Positions 43,801 to 52,740 are shown, counted from the first letter of the stretch. The stretch is DNA of 64,000 nucleotides from Ottowia sp. SB7-C50 (GCF_033110285.1 NZ_CP136995.1:3534001-3598000); one strand, 5' to 3'. Numbers and translations are program-made. The notes: generated from the sequence alone by a model not told the origin.

Positions 43801-44943
43801 ATGCCCGCCACCGCCGCCACCGCCGCGACCTGGGACAACCCCATGGGCACCGACGGCTTCGAGTTCATTGAATACGCCGCACCCGACCCCGCCGCCATGG
43901 GCGCGCTGTTCGAGCGCATGGGCTTTGCCGCCGTGGCCAGGCACCGCCGCAAGAACGTGACGCTGTACCGCCAGGGCGAGATCAACTTCATCATCAACGC
44001 CGAGCCCGACAGCTTTGCCCAGCGCTTTGCCAAACTGCACGGCCCCAGCATCTGCGCGATTGCCTTTCGTGTGCAGGACGCCAAGGCCGCCTACGAGCGC
44101 GCGCTGAGCCTGGGCGCCTGGGCGTATGCGGGCCAGGCCGGCGCGGGCGAGCTGAACATCCCCGCCATCAAGGGCATTGGCGACTCCATCATCTACCTGA
44201 TCGACCGCTGGCGCGGCAAGGACGGCGCCCAGGAGGGCGACATCGGCAACATCGGCTTCTACGATGTCGACTTCGAGCCGCTGCCCGGCGTGCGCGGCGC
44301 CGGCGCCATCAGCCCCGAAGGCTATGGCATGACCGTGATCGACCACCTGACGCACAACGTGCACAAGGGCCGCATGGCCGAATGGGCCGAGTTCTACGAG
44401 CGGCTGTTCAACTTCCGCGAAGTGCGCTACTTCGACATCGAGGGCCAGGCTACCGGCGTCAAGAGCAAGGCCATGACCAGCCCCTGCGGCAAGATCCGCA
44501 TCCCCATCAACGAAGAGGGCAACGACCAGAAGGGCCAGATCCAGGAATACCTGGACAGCTACGCCGGCGAGGGCGTGCAGCACATCGCGCTGGCCACCCG
44601 CAACCTGTACGACACGGTGGACCAGTTGCAGATGGCGGGCGTCAAGCTGCTGAACACCAGCGAGACCTATTACGAGCTGCTGCCCAAGCGCATCCCCGGC
44701 CTGCAGGAGCCGATTGGCGAGCTGCAGTCGCGCAACATCCTGGTTGACGGCGCGCCGGGCGAGTTGCTGCTGCAGATCTTCAGCGAAAACCAGCTCGGCC
44801 CCATCTTCTTCGAGTTCATCCAGCGCAAGGGCAACGAAGGCTTTGGCGAAGGCAACTTCAAGGCGCTGTTCGAGACCATGGAGCTGGACCAGATGCGCCG
44901 CGGGGTGTTGAAGCCGGCGGGCACCGACGCCGCCGAAAAATAG
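43801..44943 (+). CDS. hppD: 4-hydroxyphenylpyruvate dioxygenase
   Basis: 380 residues with a GAGGAG site. Fe(II) facial triad: His in 'VIDHLTHNV', His in 'GVQHIALAT', Glu in 'IFFEFIQRKG'. 'NEGFGEGNFKALFE' near the C-terminus is the helix that closes the site. It converts 4-hydroxyphenylpyruvate to homogentisate in tyrosine degradation. The homogentisate dioxygenase genes are not next to it. TACAGT at 43751 may be its -10. An Lrp-type regulator is divergent. Confidence 0.95.
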   Translation: MPATAATAATWDNPMGTDGFEFIEYAAPDPAAMGALFERMGFAAVARHRRKNVTLYRQGEINFIINAEPDSFAQRFAKLHGPSICAIAFRVQDAKAAYERALSLGAWAYAGQAGAGELNIPAIKGIGDSIIYLIDRWRGKDGAQEGDIGNIGFYDVDFEPLPGVRGAGAISPEGYGMTVIDHLTHNVHKGRMAEWAEFYERLFNFREVRYFDIEGQATGVKSKAMTSPCGKIRIPINEEGNDQKGQIQEYLDSYAGEGVQHIALATRNLYDTVDQLQMAGVKLLNTSETYYELLPKRIPGLQEPIGELQSRNILVDGAPGELLLQIFSENQLGPIFFEFIQRKGNEGFGEGNFKALFETMELDQMRRGVLKPAGTDAAEK

Positions 44944-44999
44944 GTCAAAACGGGCTGCTGCGCTGGACGGACAAGCGCAAGCAGCTACTGTTTTTGAAG
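44944..44999 (-). repeat. Dispersed two-hairpin repeat, copy 7
   Basis: Minus strand: CTTCAAAAACAGTAGCTGCT, TGCGCTTGTCCGTCCAGCGC, AGCAGCCCGTTTTGACC. It begins directly after the hppD stop. The rest of the 241-bp gap (45000-45184) holds a G/C-rich inverted repeat GGCGCGCGCCATGGGGCGCGCC and a TTGACA box at 45118-45123 before the IPTL-CTERM gene. Confidence 0.7.
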
Positions 45000-45184
45000 C
45001 AACCTGGCGCGCGCCATGGGGCGCGCCGCCACCTTTTGCAGCTTCGCGGGCGGCGAAGTACCTGACGCTTGCCCGCGCTGATGCAGCCCCCCCACACCTG
45101 AAAAGCCGGTCATGAATTTGACATAATTCATACTACTTATGGTTGCATGACCATATCCTTGATGGCAGTTCAAAAGGGGTCGGC

Positions 45185-45829
45185 ATGGGCAAAGGCAATC
45201 ACTGGCGTGCTGCGCGCAGATGGGCAGGCGCGCTGCTGATCGGGGCGCTGGGTTTGGGGTGGTCCACCGGGGTGATAGCGCAGCCAGACCCGCCCACCAC
45301 CCGGTTTTATACGTGCGCCCAGTACAACGACATCATGGCTGGCCAGCCGGCGCCGTTCGGGCCCTCGAACACCCTGGTCTCCAGCACGGGCGGCTCTGTC
45401 ACCCTGGGCATGGATGCTCGTCTCATCACGGCGCCGGGCGACCTGTTCACCTTCACGCTGACACCAGGCCTTGTGGAAGGCGGTGACACGCCCACAGCCA
45501 CATTCATCGAATGGTCTCTGGCGACGTTCGACCCCGCGCTGCAGGACGACCCAAGCCAACTGCCACCCACCACCACCGTGGCCACCGGCGGGTTGCTGGG
45601 CAGCACGCTGACCTATGCGCCGACCACCACAGGCCAGATCGGGCTGGTGGGCATCATCGACCAATCTGATGGCTATGGCACCTTGACGGTGGGCTGCACC
45701 CACGTCGACCCGTCCGCGTCGGCAACGCCGACGGCGGTGCCGACGCTGAGCGAAATGGCGCTGGGCGCGCTGGCGTTGCTGATGGTCATGATGGCATGGC
45801 GCAGCAGCGCCCCGGGCAACCGGGGCTGA
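45185..45829 (+). CDS. Small IPTL-CTERM secreted protein
   Basis: 214 residues from ATG 45185 with an AAAAGGGG site. Signal peptide (RRWAGALLIGALGLGWSTG, cleavage near 'VIAQ'), a compact Thr/Pro/Gly-rich beta domain with two Cys, and a C-terminal 'AVPTLSEMALGALALLMVMM' plus WRSS: the IPTL-CTERM signal (motif, helix), though with only weak basic residues at the end. No other homology recognised. A second IPTL-CTERM protein is at 5988-9687. The processing enzyme is not in the window. Confidence 0.78.
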   Translation: MGKGNHWRAARRWAGALLIGALGLGWSTGVIAQPDPPTTRFYTCAQYNDIMAGQPAPFGPSNTLVSSTGGSVTLGMDARLITAPGDLFTFTLTPGLVEGGDTPTATFIEWSLATFDPALQDDPSQLPPTTTVATGGLLGSTLTYAPTTTGQIGLVGIIDQSDGYGTLTVGCTHVDPSASATPTAVPTLSEMALGALALLMVMMAWRSSAPGNRG

Positions 45830-45869
45830 AAGCTCTGGTCGTGGCGGGGCTGTGGGGGGTTGATTGCTG

Positions 45870-45887
45870 AGCGGGGCCAGCCCCGCT
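45870..45887. terminator. Hairpin after the IPTL-CTERM gene
   Basis: AGCGGGG-CCAG-CCCCGCT, 40 bp after the stop codon. It is followed by TTCCCCC rather than a T run, so termination is only possible. Confidence 0.4.
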
Positions 45888-46008
45888 TCCCCCATTGAAA
45901 ACCGAGGCATTCACCCGAAGTCACCGCTGCGTGCGCTCGCCAAAGCGCACGCGCTCAGCGGGCCCTTGTGCCCGCGTGGTGCCGCACGGCACCCGCGCAC
46001 ACGCTGCA

Positions 46009-46458
46009 TCACGCCCCCGAATCCCACGCCGCCCGCAAACGCCCGGCATAGTCGTCCAGCACGGCCGGCCCGGGCTCCTGGCGCGGCCAGGTGAAGTCGA
46101 TGCCGTCGCCTTCGTGGCGCGGCACGACGTGGATGTGGAAGTGGCCCACGGTCTGGCCGGCGACGGTGCCGTTGGCTTGCAGCAGCATCACGCCGGGTGG
46201 GTCGAACGCGCGGCCGATGGCCTGGGCGACGCGCTGCGCCATCTGCATCACGGCGCCGGCTTCTTCGGGCGTCAGGTCGAACAGCGTGGCGGCGTGCCGC
46301 TTGCTGGCCACCAGCACGTGGCCGGGCGTGACCTGACCGAGGTCCATGAAGGCGAGGGTCAGCGCGTCCTCGGCCACGCGGGCCGAAGGGATGTCGCCCG
46401 CCACCAGCCTGCAGAAGATGCACTGGCCGGGCGGCGAGGTGTCGACGAACAGGGGCAT
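46009..46458 (-). CDS. HIT-family hydrolase
   Basis: 149 residues from ATG 46458. Histidine triad 'GHFHIHVVPR' (HxHxHxx), with 'CIFCRLVAGDIPS' at the N-terminus and 'DLGQVTPGHVLVASKRH' in the middle. HIT proteins hydrolyse nucleotide phosphoramidates such as AMP-lysine or adenosine 5'-phosphoramidate. Convergent with the IPTL-CTERM gene; upstream lies a pair of dispersed repeats. Confidence 0.9.
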   Translation of the reverse strand: MPLFVDTSPPGQCIFCRLVAGDIPSARVAEDALTLAFMDLGQVTPGHVLVASKRHAATLFDLTPEEAGAVMQMAQRVAQAIGRAFDPPGVMLLQANGTVAGQTVGHFHIHVVPRHEGDGIDFTWPRQEPGPAVLDDYAGRLRAAWDSGA

Positions 46459-46480
46459 GGGTGGGCTCCGACAGGACATT

Positions 46481-46585
46481 GATTATCAAAATGATAGCTG
46501 CTTGCGCTGTGCCACTGGCGTCTTCAACCAATGCTCCTGTGAATCGCTTGCAAAACAAGCGCGCATCGCTATCAATTAATGAGCA
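46481..46585. repeat. Two dispersed repeats in inverted (tail-to-tail) arrangement, copies 8 and 9
   Basis: Copy 8 (plus, 46481-46530): ATTATCAAAATGATAGCTGC, TTGCGCTGTGCCACTGGCGT. Copy 9 (minus, 46535-46585): TTAATTGATAGCGATGCGCG, CTTGTTTTGCAAGCGATTCA. Their first hairpins lie at the outside, so the whole 105 bp can fold as one large inverted repeat. It separates the HIT gene from the flippase-like gene. Confidence 0.7.
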
Positions 46586-46606
46586 ATCGGCTGGGACGCC
46601 CAAGGC

Positions 46607-47533
46607 TCAAGGTTCCACCTCTCTGCGCGGCAGCCCGAACGCCATCGCCCCCAGCGCGCCCTGCGCCAGCTGGTACAGCCCGTAGATGACGCCCACGCCC
46701 ACGGCGGCCGGCGCCGCCACGCCGAAAGGCGCCAGCGCGGCCACGGCGGCGGCTTCGCGCGTGCCCCAGCCGCCCACGCTGACGGGCAGCGCCGCCATCA
46801 AAAACACCGGCGCCATGGCCCACGCCCACGCCACGGGCGACAGGTGCACGCCCAGCGCCAGCCCGCCCGCGGCCAGCGCCGCGGCCGACAGCACCTGCAC
46901 GGCCGCCGAAGCCAGCGCCTGCCAGCGCAGCTGCGCGCCGAAGTCCGGCCGCGCGGCGGCAGCGGCCAGCGGCGCCAGCCAGCCTGTTCCGCCGCGCCGC
47001 AGCAGCCGCGGCAGCGCCCACGGCAGGGCCAGCCACAGCAGCGTGCCGCCCAGCATCAGCGCAGTGAACACGCCCACCGGCAGCCGTAGCCATGGCGCCA
47101 GCACGCTGGCGCACAGCGCGGCGCCCAGCCCGCCGATGGCGCACAACATCCACAGGCCGCTCAGCCGGTCCAGCAGCACCGACCAGCTGGACGCCGCCGT
47201 GTCCTGACCCGCCCGCCGCAGCACCACGGCGCGGTAGACGTCGCCGCCCACCACGGCGCCCGGCAGCAAGGCGTTGAGGCCGATGGCCTGGAAGTACCAG
47301 CGCATGGCGTCGCGCGCGCTGACCTCGGCGCCCAGCCAGCGCGCCAGCGCGCGCCAGCGCAGGGCCGACACGACGTTGGACGCGATGGCCGCCGCCAGCC
47401 CCGCCGCCAGCCAGCCGGGGTGCGCCTGCCGCAACTGCGCCAGCACGCGCGCCGGGTCGGCCAGGGCGATCACGCCGGCCAGCAGCGCCCCGCCCAGCAG
47501 GGCGCGCAGCAGGGCCTGGCGTGCGCGTTTCAC
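46607..47533 (-). CDS. Lysylphosphatidylglycerol synthase TM-region family protein (UPF0104)
   Basis: 308 residues from GTG 47533, which overlaps the GT2 stop (GTGA). About eight membrane helices of the UPF0104/flippase-like type, with 'WYFQAIGLNALLPGAVVGGDVYRAVVL' (key part NALLPGAVVGGDVYRA) as the family signature and 'SVGGWGTREAAAVAALAPFG' near the end. The soluble lysyl transferase domain of MprF is absent, so this is the membrane half only. Members are suspected lipid or polyprenyl-linked sugar translocases. Location next to GT2 and GT39 genes fits a role in moving a lipid-linked sugar (inference). Confidence 0.83.
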   Translation of the reverse strand: MKRARQALLRALLGGALLAGVIALADPARVLAQLRQAHPGWLAAGLAAAIASNVVSALRWRALARWLGAEVSARDAMRWYFQAIGLNALLPGAVVGGDVYRAVVLRRAGQDTAASSWSVLLDRLSGLWMLCAIGGLGAALCASVLAPWLRLPVGVFTALMLGGTLLWLALPWALPRLLRRGGTGWLAPLAAAAARPDFGAQLRWQALASAAVQVLSAAALAAGGLALGVHLSPVAWAWAMAPVFLMAALPVSVGGWGTREAAAVAALAPFGVAAPAAVGVGVIYGLYQLAQGALGAMAFGLPRREVEP

Positions 47534-48561
47534 GCTATTGTTTTAGTAGCCGCCTGCGCTGTTGAGGCGGGCGCTGGGGCCACTTTTGACCCCTCATCCG
47601 GCACATATTCCTCGGCATGGAACTGCGCCGCGCCGCCGGCCTCGTGGTAGATGCGGGTCAGCAACTCGCCGATCAGCCCGGCCACGATCATCTGCGCGCC
47701 CATCAGCACCAGCATCACCCCCACCAGCAGCAGCGGCCGCCCGCCGATGTCTTGCCCCAGCAGCTTGACGATGAGCAGCCACAGCAGGATCAGCCCGCCC
47801 GGCGCCGCCAGCCACAGCCCCAGCCCGCCAAAGGCGTGCAGCGGGCGCTGGCGGTAGCGCATGAAAAACACGATCAGGATCAGGTCGAGAATGACGCGAA
47901 AGGTGCGGTCGATACCGTACTTGCTGACGCCGCGGGTGCGCGCGTGGTGGCGCACCGGCACTTCGGTGATGCGCGCGCCCGCTTCCTTGGCCAGCGAGGG
48001 GATGAAGCGATGTAGCTCGCCATACAGGCGGATGCGGTCGATGATGGGGCGGCGATACGCCTTCAGCGCGCAGCCGTAGTCGTGCAGGTGCACGCCGGTG
48101 GCGTTGGAGATCAGTTTGTTGGCAATGCGCGAAGGCAGCTTGCGCGAAATCTCGGCGTCCTGCCGGTCCTTGCGCCAGCCGCTGACCATGTCGACGTCGG
48201 GGTCGGTCTCCAGCCGCTGCAGCAGCAGGGGGATGTCGCCCGGCTCGTTCTGCAGGTCGGCGTCCAGCGTGACCACGTAGCGCCCGCGCACGCGGTCAAA
48301 GCCGGCCTGCAGCGCGCTGGACTGGCCGTAGTTGCGCGCCAGCAGCACCGGCCGCAGCCACGGGCGCGTGGCGGCCAGCTCGCGCAGGCGGGCGCGGCTG
48401 CCGTCGGTCGACCCATCGTCCACCGCCAGCAGCTCAAAGCTGAGGGGCTGCGCCGCCATGGCCTGCGCGATGCGCTCCACCAGGTCGGGCAGGTTGTCGA
48501 CCTCGTTGTAGATTGGCACGACGACGGAGACATCGGGTATCGCGGTGCGGGCAGAGGGCAT
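47530..48561 (-). CDS. GT2 polyprenyl-phosphate glycosyltransferase with two membrane helices
   Basis: 343 residues from ATG 48561. GT-A domain: 'VSVVVPIYNEVDNLP', 'DDGSTDGS', and 'VTLDADLQNEPGDI' (DxD-like metal site). C-terminal membrane helices 'GLWLAAPGGLILLWLLIV' and 'PLLLVGVMLVLMGAQMIVAG'. This is the GtrB/ArnC/RgtE layout: transfer of a sugar from a nucleotide to polyprenyl phosphate at the inner membrane. The last 18 residues (VAPAPASTAQAATKTIA) are encoded by a dispersed repeat. Coupled to the UPF0104 gene downstream and divergent from GT39; the cluster also has ugd and a UDP-uronate epimerase. Confidence 0.87.
   Translation of the reverse strand: MPSARTAIPDVSVVVPIYNEVDNLPDLVERIAQAMAAQPLSFELLAVDDGSTDGSRARLRELAATRPWLRPVLLARNYGQSSALQAGFDRVRGRYVVTLDADLQNEPGDIPLLLQRLETDPDVDMVSGWRKDRQDAEISRKLPSRIANKLISNATGVHLHDYGCALKAYRRPIIDRIRLYGELHRFIPSLAKEAGARITEVPVRHHARTRGVSKYGIDRTFRVILDLILIVFFMRYRQRPLHAFGGLGLWLAAPGGLILLWLLIVKLLGQDIGGRPLLLVGVMLVLMGAQMIVAGLIGELLTRIYHEAGGAAQFHAEEYVPDEGSKVAPAPASTAQAATKTIA
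47534..47590 (+). repeat. Dispersed two-hairpin repeat, copy 10, forming the GT2 C-terminus
   Basis: GCTATTGTTTTAGTAGCCGC, CTGCGCTGTTGAGGCGGGCG, CTGGGGCCACTTTTGACC. Both hairpins and the GCCACTTTTGA tail are present. Opposite to the gene, read in the same antisense frame as copies 5 and 12, giving APAPASTAQAATKTIA and the stop TGA. Confidence 0.75.
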
Positions 48562-48658
48562 GTCGGGGCAACGGGCGCGGCGGGATAATGCCTTGGATTG
48601 TGCCCTGCGGGGCCGCGGCGCCCCCGGCGCGCACGGCCCGCACCGCGTCGAACCCTGC

Positions 48659-50170
48659 ATGAACACCGCCACCGCGCCCGCCACGCCGCCCCTGCGATCG
48701 CCCATCGACCACCCGCTGTTCTGGCTGCTGGCGATGACGCTGGCGCACGTGGTCGTGCGCGTGGCCGTGTCGCCCGCGCTGAAGTGGGACGAAGCCGAGC
48801 AGATGCTGTGGTCGCAGCAGCTGGCGCTGGGCTACGGCGCGCAGCCGCCGCTCTACACCTGGCTGCAATGGGGGGTGAACGCGCTGGTCGGGCCTTCGGT
48901 GCTGGCGCTGGCGCTGCTCAAGCAGGCGCTGCTGGCGCTGGCCTACGTGTTCATGTACCTGGCGGGGCGCGAACTGCTGGGCCCGCGCGGCGCATTCTGG
49001 GCGTCGGCCAGCATGTTGCTGCTGCCGCCGCTGGGCTGGTATTCGATCCGCGACCAGACGCACACGGTGCTGGTCACCGCCATGGCCTGCGCCGCCTGGT
49101 GGCTGCTGCTGCGCATCGTGCGGCGGCCGCGCGCGGCCGACTTCGCGTGGCTGGGGCTGGTCTGTGGCTGCGGGTTGCTGGCCAAGTACAGCTTTGCGCT
49201 GGTGATGGCGGCCATGTTGGCGGCCGCGCTGTCGGTGCCGGAAAGCCGCCGCGCCCTGCTGTCGCGCGGCGGGTGGTGGGCGCCGCTGGTGTGCGTGCTG
49301 GTGGTGCTACCGCACGCGTGGTGGCTGCTGGGGCATGTGCACGAAGCCACGGGCGAAACGGTCGGCAAGCTGCAGATCAGCGCCGAGCGCGCGCCCGTGC
49401 AGGGTGTGGCCCGGCTGATCGAGGGCGTGGCCGGCACGCTGGCGCTGTGGGCGGCCGTCGCGCTGTGGGCGTTTCGCAGCGCCTGGTGGCGCGGCGGGGC
49501 GGCGCCGGCATCGCCCTGGGCGCAGCGGGTGTTCGTGCGCTACCTGGCTGGGGTGGCGCTGGCGCTGACCGGCATGGTGCTGGTGGCGGGCGTCAGCGGC
49601 CTCAAGGGCCGGTGGCTGCTGCCGCTGCTGTGCATGGTGCCGCTGGCCGCCTTCGCGGCCCGGCCGGCGCTGCAGCAGCACCCGCGCGGGCGGCGCTACA
49701 CCGCCGCCATCGCGGTGGTGGCGGTGGTGATCCTGATCGCGGCGGGCATCCGCCCCTGGTTCAGCGGGCTGCGCGGCGAAGTCGACGAGCTGAACCACCC
49801 CGCCGCCGAGCTGCAGCGGGCGCTGCGTGCCGCGGGCTACGACGGCGTCAGCCCCATCATTGCCGCCGACCATATGATGGCCGGCCTGCTGCGCACGCGT
49901 TTCCCGCAGGCGGCGGTGGACGCCTGCACGTCCGAAGAAGAAGACGTGCGCGCCTGCGTCAAGGCCGACGTGGCGCGGGCGCAGGCCGCCGGGCGCGGCT
50001 GGCTGCTGATCTCGCGCGCTGACCGGGTCGAGCCCGGCTGGTGGGACAAGGCCGCGTTGGCGCCCGCCGGCCCGCCGCAGACGCTCACGCTGCCGCTGCA
50101 CATGGTGCGCGAGGGCACGGCCCCCGCCCAGTACCACTACCGCTGGCACGCGGCCGGCGCGCCGTCATGA
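48659..50170 (+). CDS. ArnT-like GT39 glycosyltransferase
   Basis: 503 residues from ATG 48659. Membrane GT-C fold with about ten to twelve helices; the catalytic acid is in the first periplasmic loop, 'LKWDEAEQMLW', followed by 'QPPLYTWLQWG'. The C-terminal soluble part contains 'AADHMMAGLLRTRFP'. Family members (ArnT, RgtA-D) move a sugar from polyprenyl phosphate to lipid A or core in the periplasm. A G6 run at 48870-48875 is in frame here, unlike those in the four broken genes. Overlaps the epimerase gene (ATGA). Confidence 0.87.
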   Translation: MNTATAPATPPLRSPIDHPLFWLLAMTLAHVVVRVAVSPALKWDEAEQMLWSQQLALGYGAQPPLYTWLQWGVNALVGPSVLALALLKQALLALAYVFMYLAGRELLGPRGAFWASASMLLLPPLGWYSIRDQTHTVLVTAMACAAWWLLLRIVRRPRAADFAWLGLVCGCGLLAKYSFALVMAAMLAAALSVPESRRALLSRGGWWAPLVCVLVVLPHAWWLLGHVHEATGETVGKLQISAERAPVQGVARLIEGVAGTLALWAAVALWAFRSAWWRGGAAPASPWAQRVFVRYLAGVALALTGMVLVAGVSGLKGRWLLPLLCMVPLAAFAARPALQQHPRGRRYTAAIAVVAVVILIAAGIRPWFSGLRGEVDELNHPAAELQRALRAAGYDGVSPIIAADHMMAGLLRTRFPQAAVDACTSEEEDVRACVKADVARAQAAGRGWLLISRADRVEPGWWDKAALAPAGPPQTLTLPLHMVREGTAPAQYHYRWHAAGAPS

Positions 50171-51180
50171 GCACCCTTCTGGTCACCGGCTGCGCCGGAT
50201 TCATCGGCATGCATTGCACCGAGGCGCTGCTGGCGCGCGGCGACACCGTGGTGGGCATCGACAACCTCAACGCCTACTACGACCCGGCGCTGAAGCAGGC
50301 GCGCCTGGCGCGGCTGCAGGCGCACCCGCGCTTCACGTTCGAGCGCGCCGACGTGGCCGACCGCGCCGCCCTGCGCGCCTTGTTCGCGCGCGTGCGGCCG
50401 CAGCGCGTGCTGCACCTGGCCGCGCAGGCCGGCGTGCGCCATTCCATCGACCAGCCGGCCGACTACACCGACAGCAACCTGCTCGGCTTCGCCCACGTGC
50501 TGGAAGGCTGCCGCGCCGCGCAGGTCGCGCACCTGGTGTTTGCCAGCAGCTCCAGCGTGTACGGCGGCAACGCCAGGCTGCCGTATGCCGAGCGCGATGC
50601 GGTGGACCATCCCATCAGCTACTACGCCGCCACCAAGAAGGCGGGCGAGGTGATGGCGCACAGCTACGCGCACCTGTACGGCCTGCCGACCACCGGCCTG
50701 CGCTTCTTCACCGTGTACGGCCCCTGGGGCCGGCCGGACATGGCGCTGTTCAAGTTCACCCGCGCCATGCTGGCCGGCGAGCCGATCGACGTCTACGGCA
50801 ACGGCCAGCTGGTGCGCGACTTCACCTACATCGACGACATCGTGCAGGGCGTGCTGCGCGTGCTCGACAAGCCCGCCACGCCCGATGCCGCCTTCGACCC
50901 CGCCGAGCCCGGCCCCGGCACCAGCAGCGCACCGTACCGCCTCTTCAACATCGGTGGCGGCGCGCCGACGGTGCTGATGGACTACATCGCCGCGCTGGAG
51001 TCGGCATTGGGCATCATCGCGCGCAAGCGCCTGCTGCCGATCCAGCCGGGCGACATGCACAGCACGGCAGCCGATACGTCGGCGCTGCAGGCGTGGGTGG
51101 GTTTTGCGCCGTCAACGTCGGTTCACGAAGGCGTGGCACGCTTCGTGGATTGGTATCGGGCGTTTTATGAAAAGCGGTGA
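50167..51180 (+). CDS. UDP-glucuronate 4-epimerase-like NAD-dependent epimerase
   Basis: 337 residues. Extended SDR: 'VTGCAGFIGMHCTEALL', 'GIDNLNAYYDPALKQARL', Ser in 'FASSSSVYGG', Tyr-x-x-x-Lys in 'YYAATKKAGE', 'RFFTVYGPWGRPDMALFKF'. The 'NAYYDP.LK..RL' and 'GRPDMA' wordings are typical of UDP-glucuronate 4-epimerase (UDP-GlcA to UDP-GalA). Directly downstream ugd would make the UDP-GlcA substrate. Coupled to the GT39 gene by a 4-bp overlap. Confidence 0.88.
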   Translation: MSTLLVTGCAGFIGMHCTEALLARGDTVVGIDNLNAYYDPALKQARLARLQAHPRFTFERADVADRAALRALFARVRPQRVLHLAAQAGVRHSIDQPADYTDSNLLGFAHVLEGCRAAQVAHLVFASSSSVYGGNARLPYAERDAVDHPISYYAATKKAGEVMAHSYAHLYGLPTTGLRFFTVYGPWGRPDMALFKFTRAMLAGEPIDVYGNGQLVRDFTYIDDIVQGVLRVLDKPATPDAAFDPAEPGPGTSSAPYRLFNIGGGAPTVLMDYIAALESALGIIARKRLLPIQPGDMHSTAADTSALQAWVGFAPSTSVHEGVARFVDWYRAFYEKR

Positions 51181-51205
51181 CCCGCTGGATGGACGATCCG
51201 AACAT

Positions 51206-51309
51206 CCGGACGCGAAGGACGCGAAGATGACGCGAAGGACGCAAAAGAACAGCCCAAAATCTTGGTTTTTTCGCGTCCTTCGCGAATCCTTTGCGTCCTT
51301 CGCGTCCGG
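51206..51309. repeat. Inverted repeat of 'GCGAAG/CTTTGCG' type, copy 2
   Basis: Exact 17-bp ends CCGGACGCGAAGGACGC (51206-51222) and GCGTCCTTCGCGTCCGG (51293-51309), with internal repeats of GACGCGAAG and TCCTTCGCG units; 104 bp in all. It fills the 161-bp gap between the epimerase and ugd genes. Shares style and unit with 37635-37727. No coding content. Confidence 0.75.
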
Positions 51310-51341
51310 CTGTTTTCAAACTTTTCCAAGCCTGAATTGAC

Positions 51342-52682
51342 ATGAAAGTCACCGTTTTCGGCACCGGCTACGTCGGCCTCGTCCAGGGCGCCGTGCTGGC
51401 CGACGTGGGGCACGACGTGGTGTGCGTGGACATCGATGCCGCCAAGGTCGCCGCGCTGCAGGCCGGGCAGATTCAGATCCACGAGCCGGGACTGCAGGCG
51501 CTGGTCACCAGCAACCTCGCCGCTGGCCGCCTGGCCTTCACCACCGACGCCGCGCAGGGCGTGGCGCATGGCGACCTGCTGTTCCTGGCCGTCGGCACGC
51601 CGCCCGACGAGGATGGCAGCGCCGATCTGCAGCACGTGCTGGCGGTGACGCGCACCATCGCCACGCACATGCAGGCGCCCAAGACGCTCGTCAACAAATC
51701 CACCGTGCCCGTGGGCACCGCCGACCGCGTGGCCGGCGCCGTGCGCGCCGTGCTGGCCGAGCGCGGCGCGGACATCGCGTTCGAGGTCGTCTCCAACCCC
51801 GAATTCCTGAAGGAAGGCGCGGCGGTGGCCGACTGCATGCGGCCCGACCGCATCGTCGTCGGCACGTCCAGCGCCGCGGCCGAGCGCCAGTTGCGCGAGC
51901 TGTACGCGCCCTTCAACCGCAACCACGACCGCATGGTGGTGATGGACGTGAAGAGCGCCGAGCTGACCAAGTACGCCGCCAACGCCATGCTGGCCACCAA
52001 GATCAGCTTCATCAACGAAATGGCGGGCCTGGCCGAGCGCCTGGGCGCCGACATCGAGGCCGTGCGCCGCGGCATCGGCAGCGACCCGCGCATCGGCTAC
52101 CACTTCATCTACCCCGGCGCGGGCTATGGCGGCAGTTGCTTCCCCAAGGACGTCAAGGCGCTGATCCACACCGCGCAGTCGGTCGGCTTCGAGCCACAGG
52201 TGCTGCAGGCCGTCGAGCGCCGCAACGACGCCCAGCGCCGCGTGCTGCCCGAGCGCATCGTGGCGCACTACGGCGGCAGCCTGGCGGGGCGCACCATCGC
52301 CGTGTGGGGGCTGGCCTTCAAGCCCGACACCGACGACATGCGCGAAGCGCCCAGCCGCGACCTGCTGCACGGCCTGTGGGCCGCGGGCGCGCAGGTGCGC
52401 GCGCACGACCCGGTGGCCAGGGAGGAAGCGCACCGCGTCTTCGGCGCGCGCCCCGACCTGGTGCTGTGCGACACGCCGCTGCAGGCGCTGCAAGGCGCCG
52501 ACGCGCTGGCCATCGTGACCGAATGGAAGGCCTTTCGCGTACCCGACTTCGCGCAAATGGCGCGCCTGCTGAAGGACCGCATCGTGTTCGACGGCCGCAA
52601 CCTGTACGACCCGGCGGTGCTGGCGCGGCATGGCCTGGCCTACCACGCGATCGGCCGGCCGGCGGTGCAACCCGATGCTTGA
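51342..52682 (+). CDS. ugd: UDP-glucose 6-dehydrogenase
   Basis: 446 residues. NAD motif '[12 protein letters not shown]', '[11 protein letters not shown]', '[21 protein letters not shown]' (key part NPEFLKEG), catalytic Cys in '[14 protein letters not shown]', and C-terminal '[14 protein letters not shown]'. It oxidises UDP-glucose twice to UDP-glucuronate, the precursor for uronic acids in envelope polysaccharide or lipid A. Full length. The stop codon is followed at once by a dispersed repeat. Confidence 0.95.
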   Translation: MKVTVFGTGYVGLVQGAVLADVGHDVVCVDIDAAKVAALQAGQIQIHEPGLQALVTSNLAAGRLAFTTDAAQGVAHGDLLFLAVGTPPDEDGSADLQHVLAVTRTIATHMQAPKTLVNKSTVPVGTADRVAGAVRAVLAERGADIAFEVVSNPEFLKEGAAVADCMRPDRIVVGTSSAAAERQLRELYAPFNRNHDRMVVMDVKSAELTKYAANAMLATKISFINEMAGLAERLGADIEAVRRGIGSDPRIGYHFIYPGAGYGGSCFPKDVKALIHTAQSVGFEPQVLQAVERRNDAQRRVLPERIVAHYGGSLAGRTIAVWGLAFKPDTDDMREAPSRDLLHGLWAAGAQVRAHDPVAREEAHRVFGARPDLVLCDTPLQALQGADALAIVTEWKAFRVPDFAQMARLLKDRIVFDGRNLYDPAVLARHGLAYHAIGRPAVQPDA

Positions 52683-52683
52683 T

Positions 52684-52740
52684 GCTATTAATAAAGTAGC
52701 TACTGGCGCTTTTATAGCAGGCGCTGCAGCCGCTTTTTAT
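52684..52740 (+). repeat. Dispersed two-hairpin repeat, copy 11
   Basis: GCTATTAATAAAGTAGCTAC, TGGCGCTTTTATAGCAGGCG, CTGCAGCCGCTTTTTAT. Complete copy located between the ugd stop and the hyi start, leaving only 11 bp before the ATG, so hyi lacks a clear ribosome site. Confidence 0.75.
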
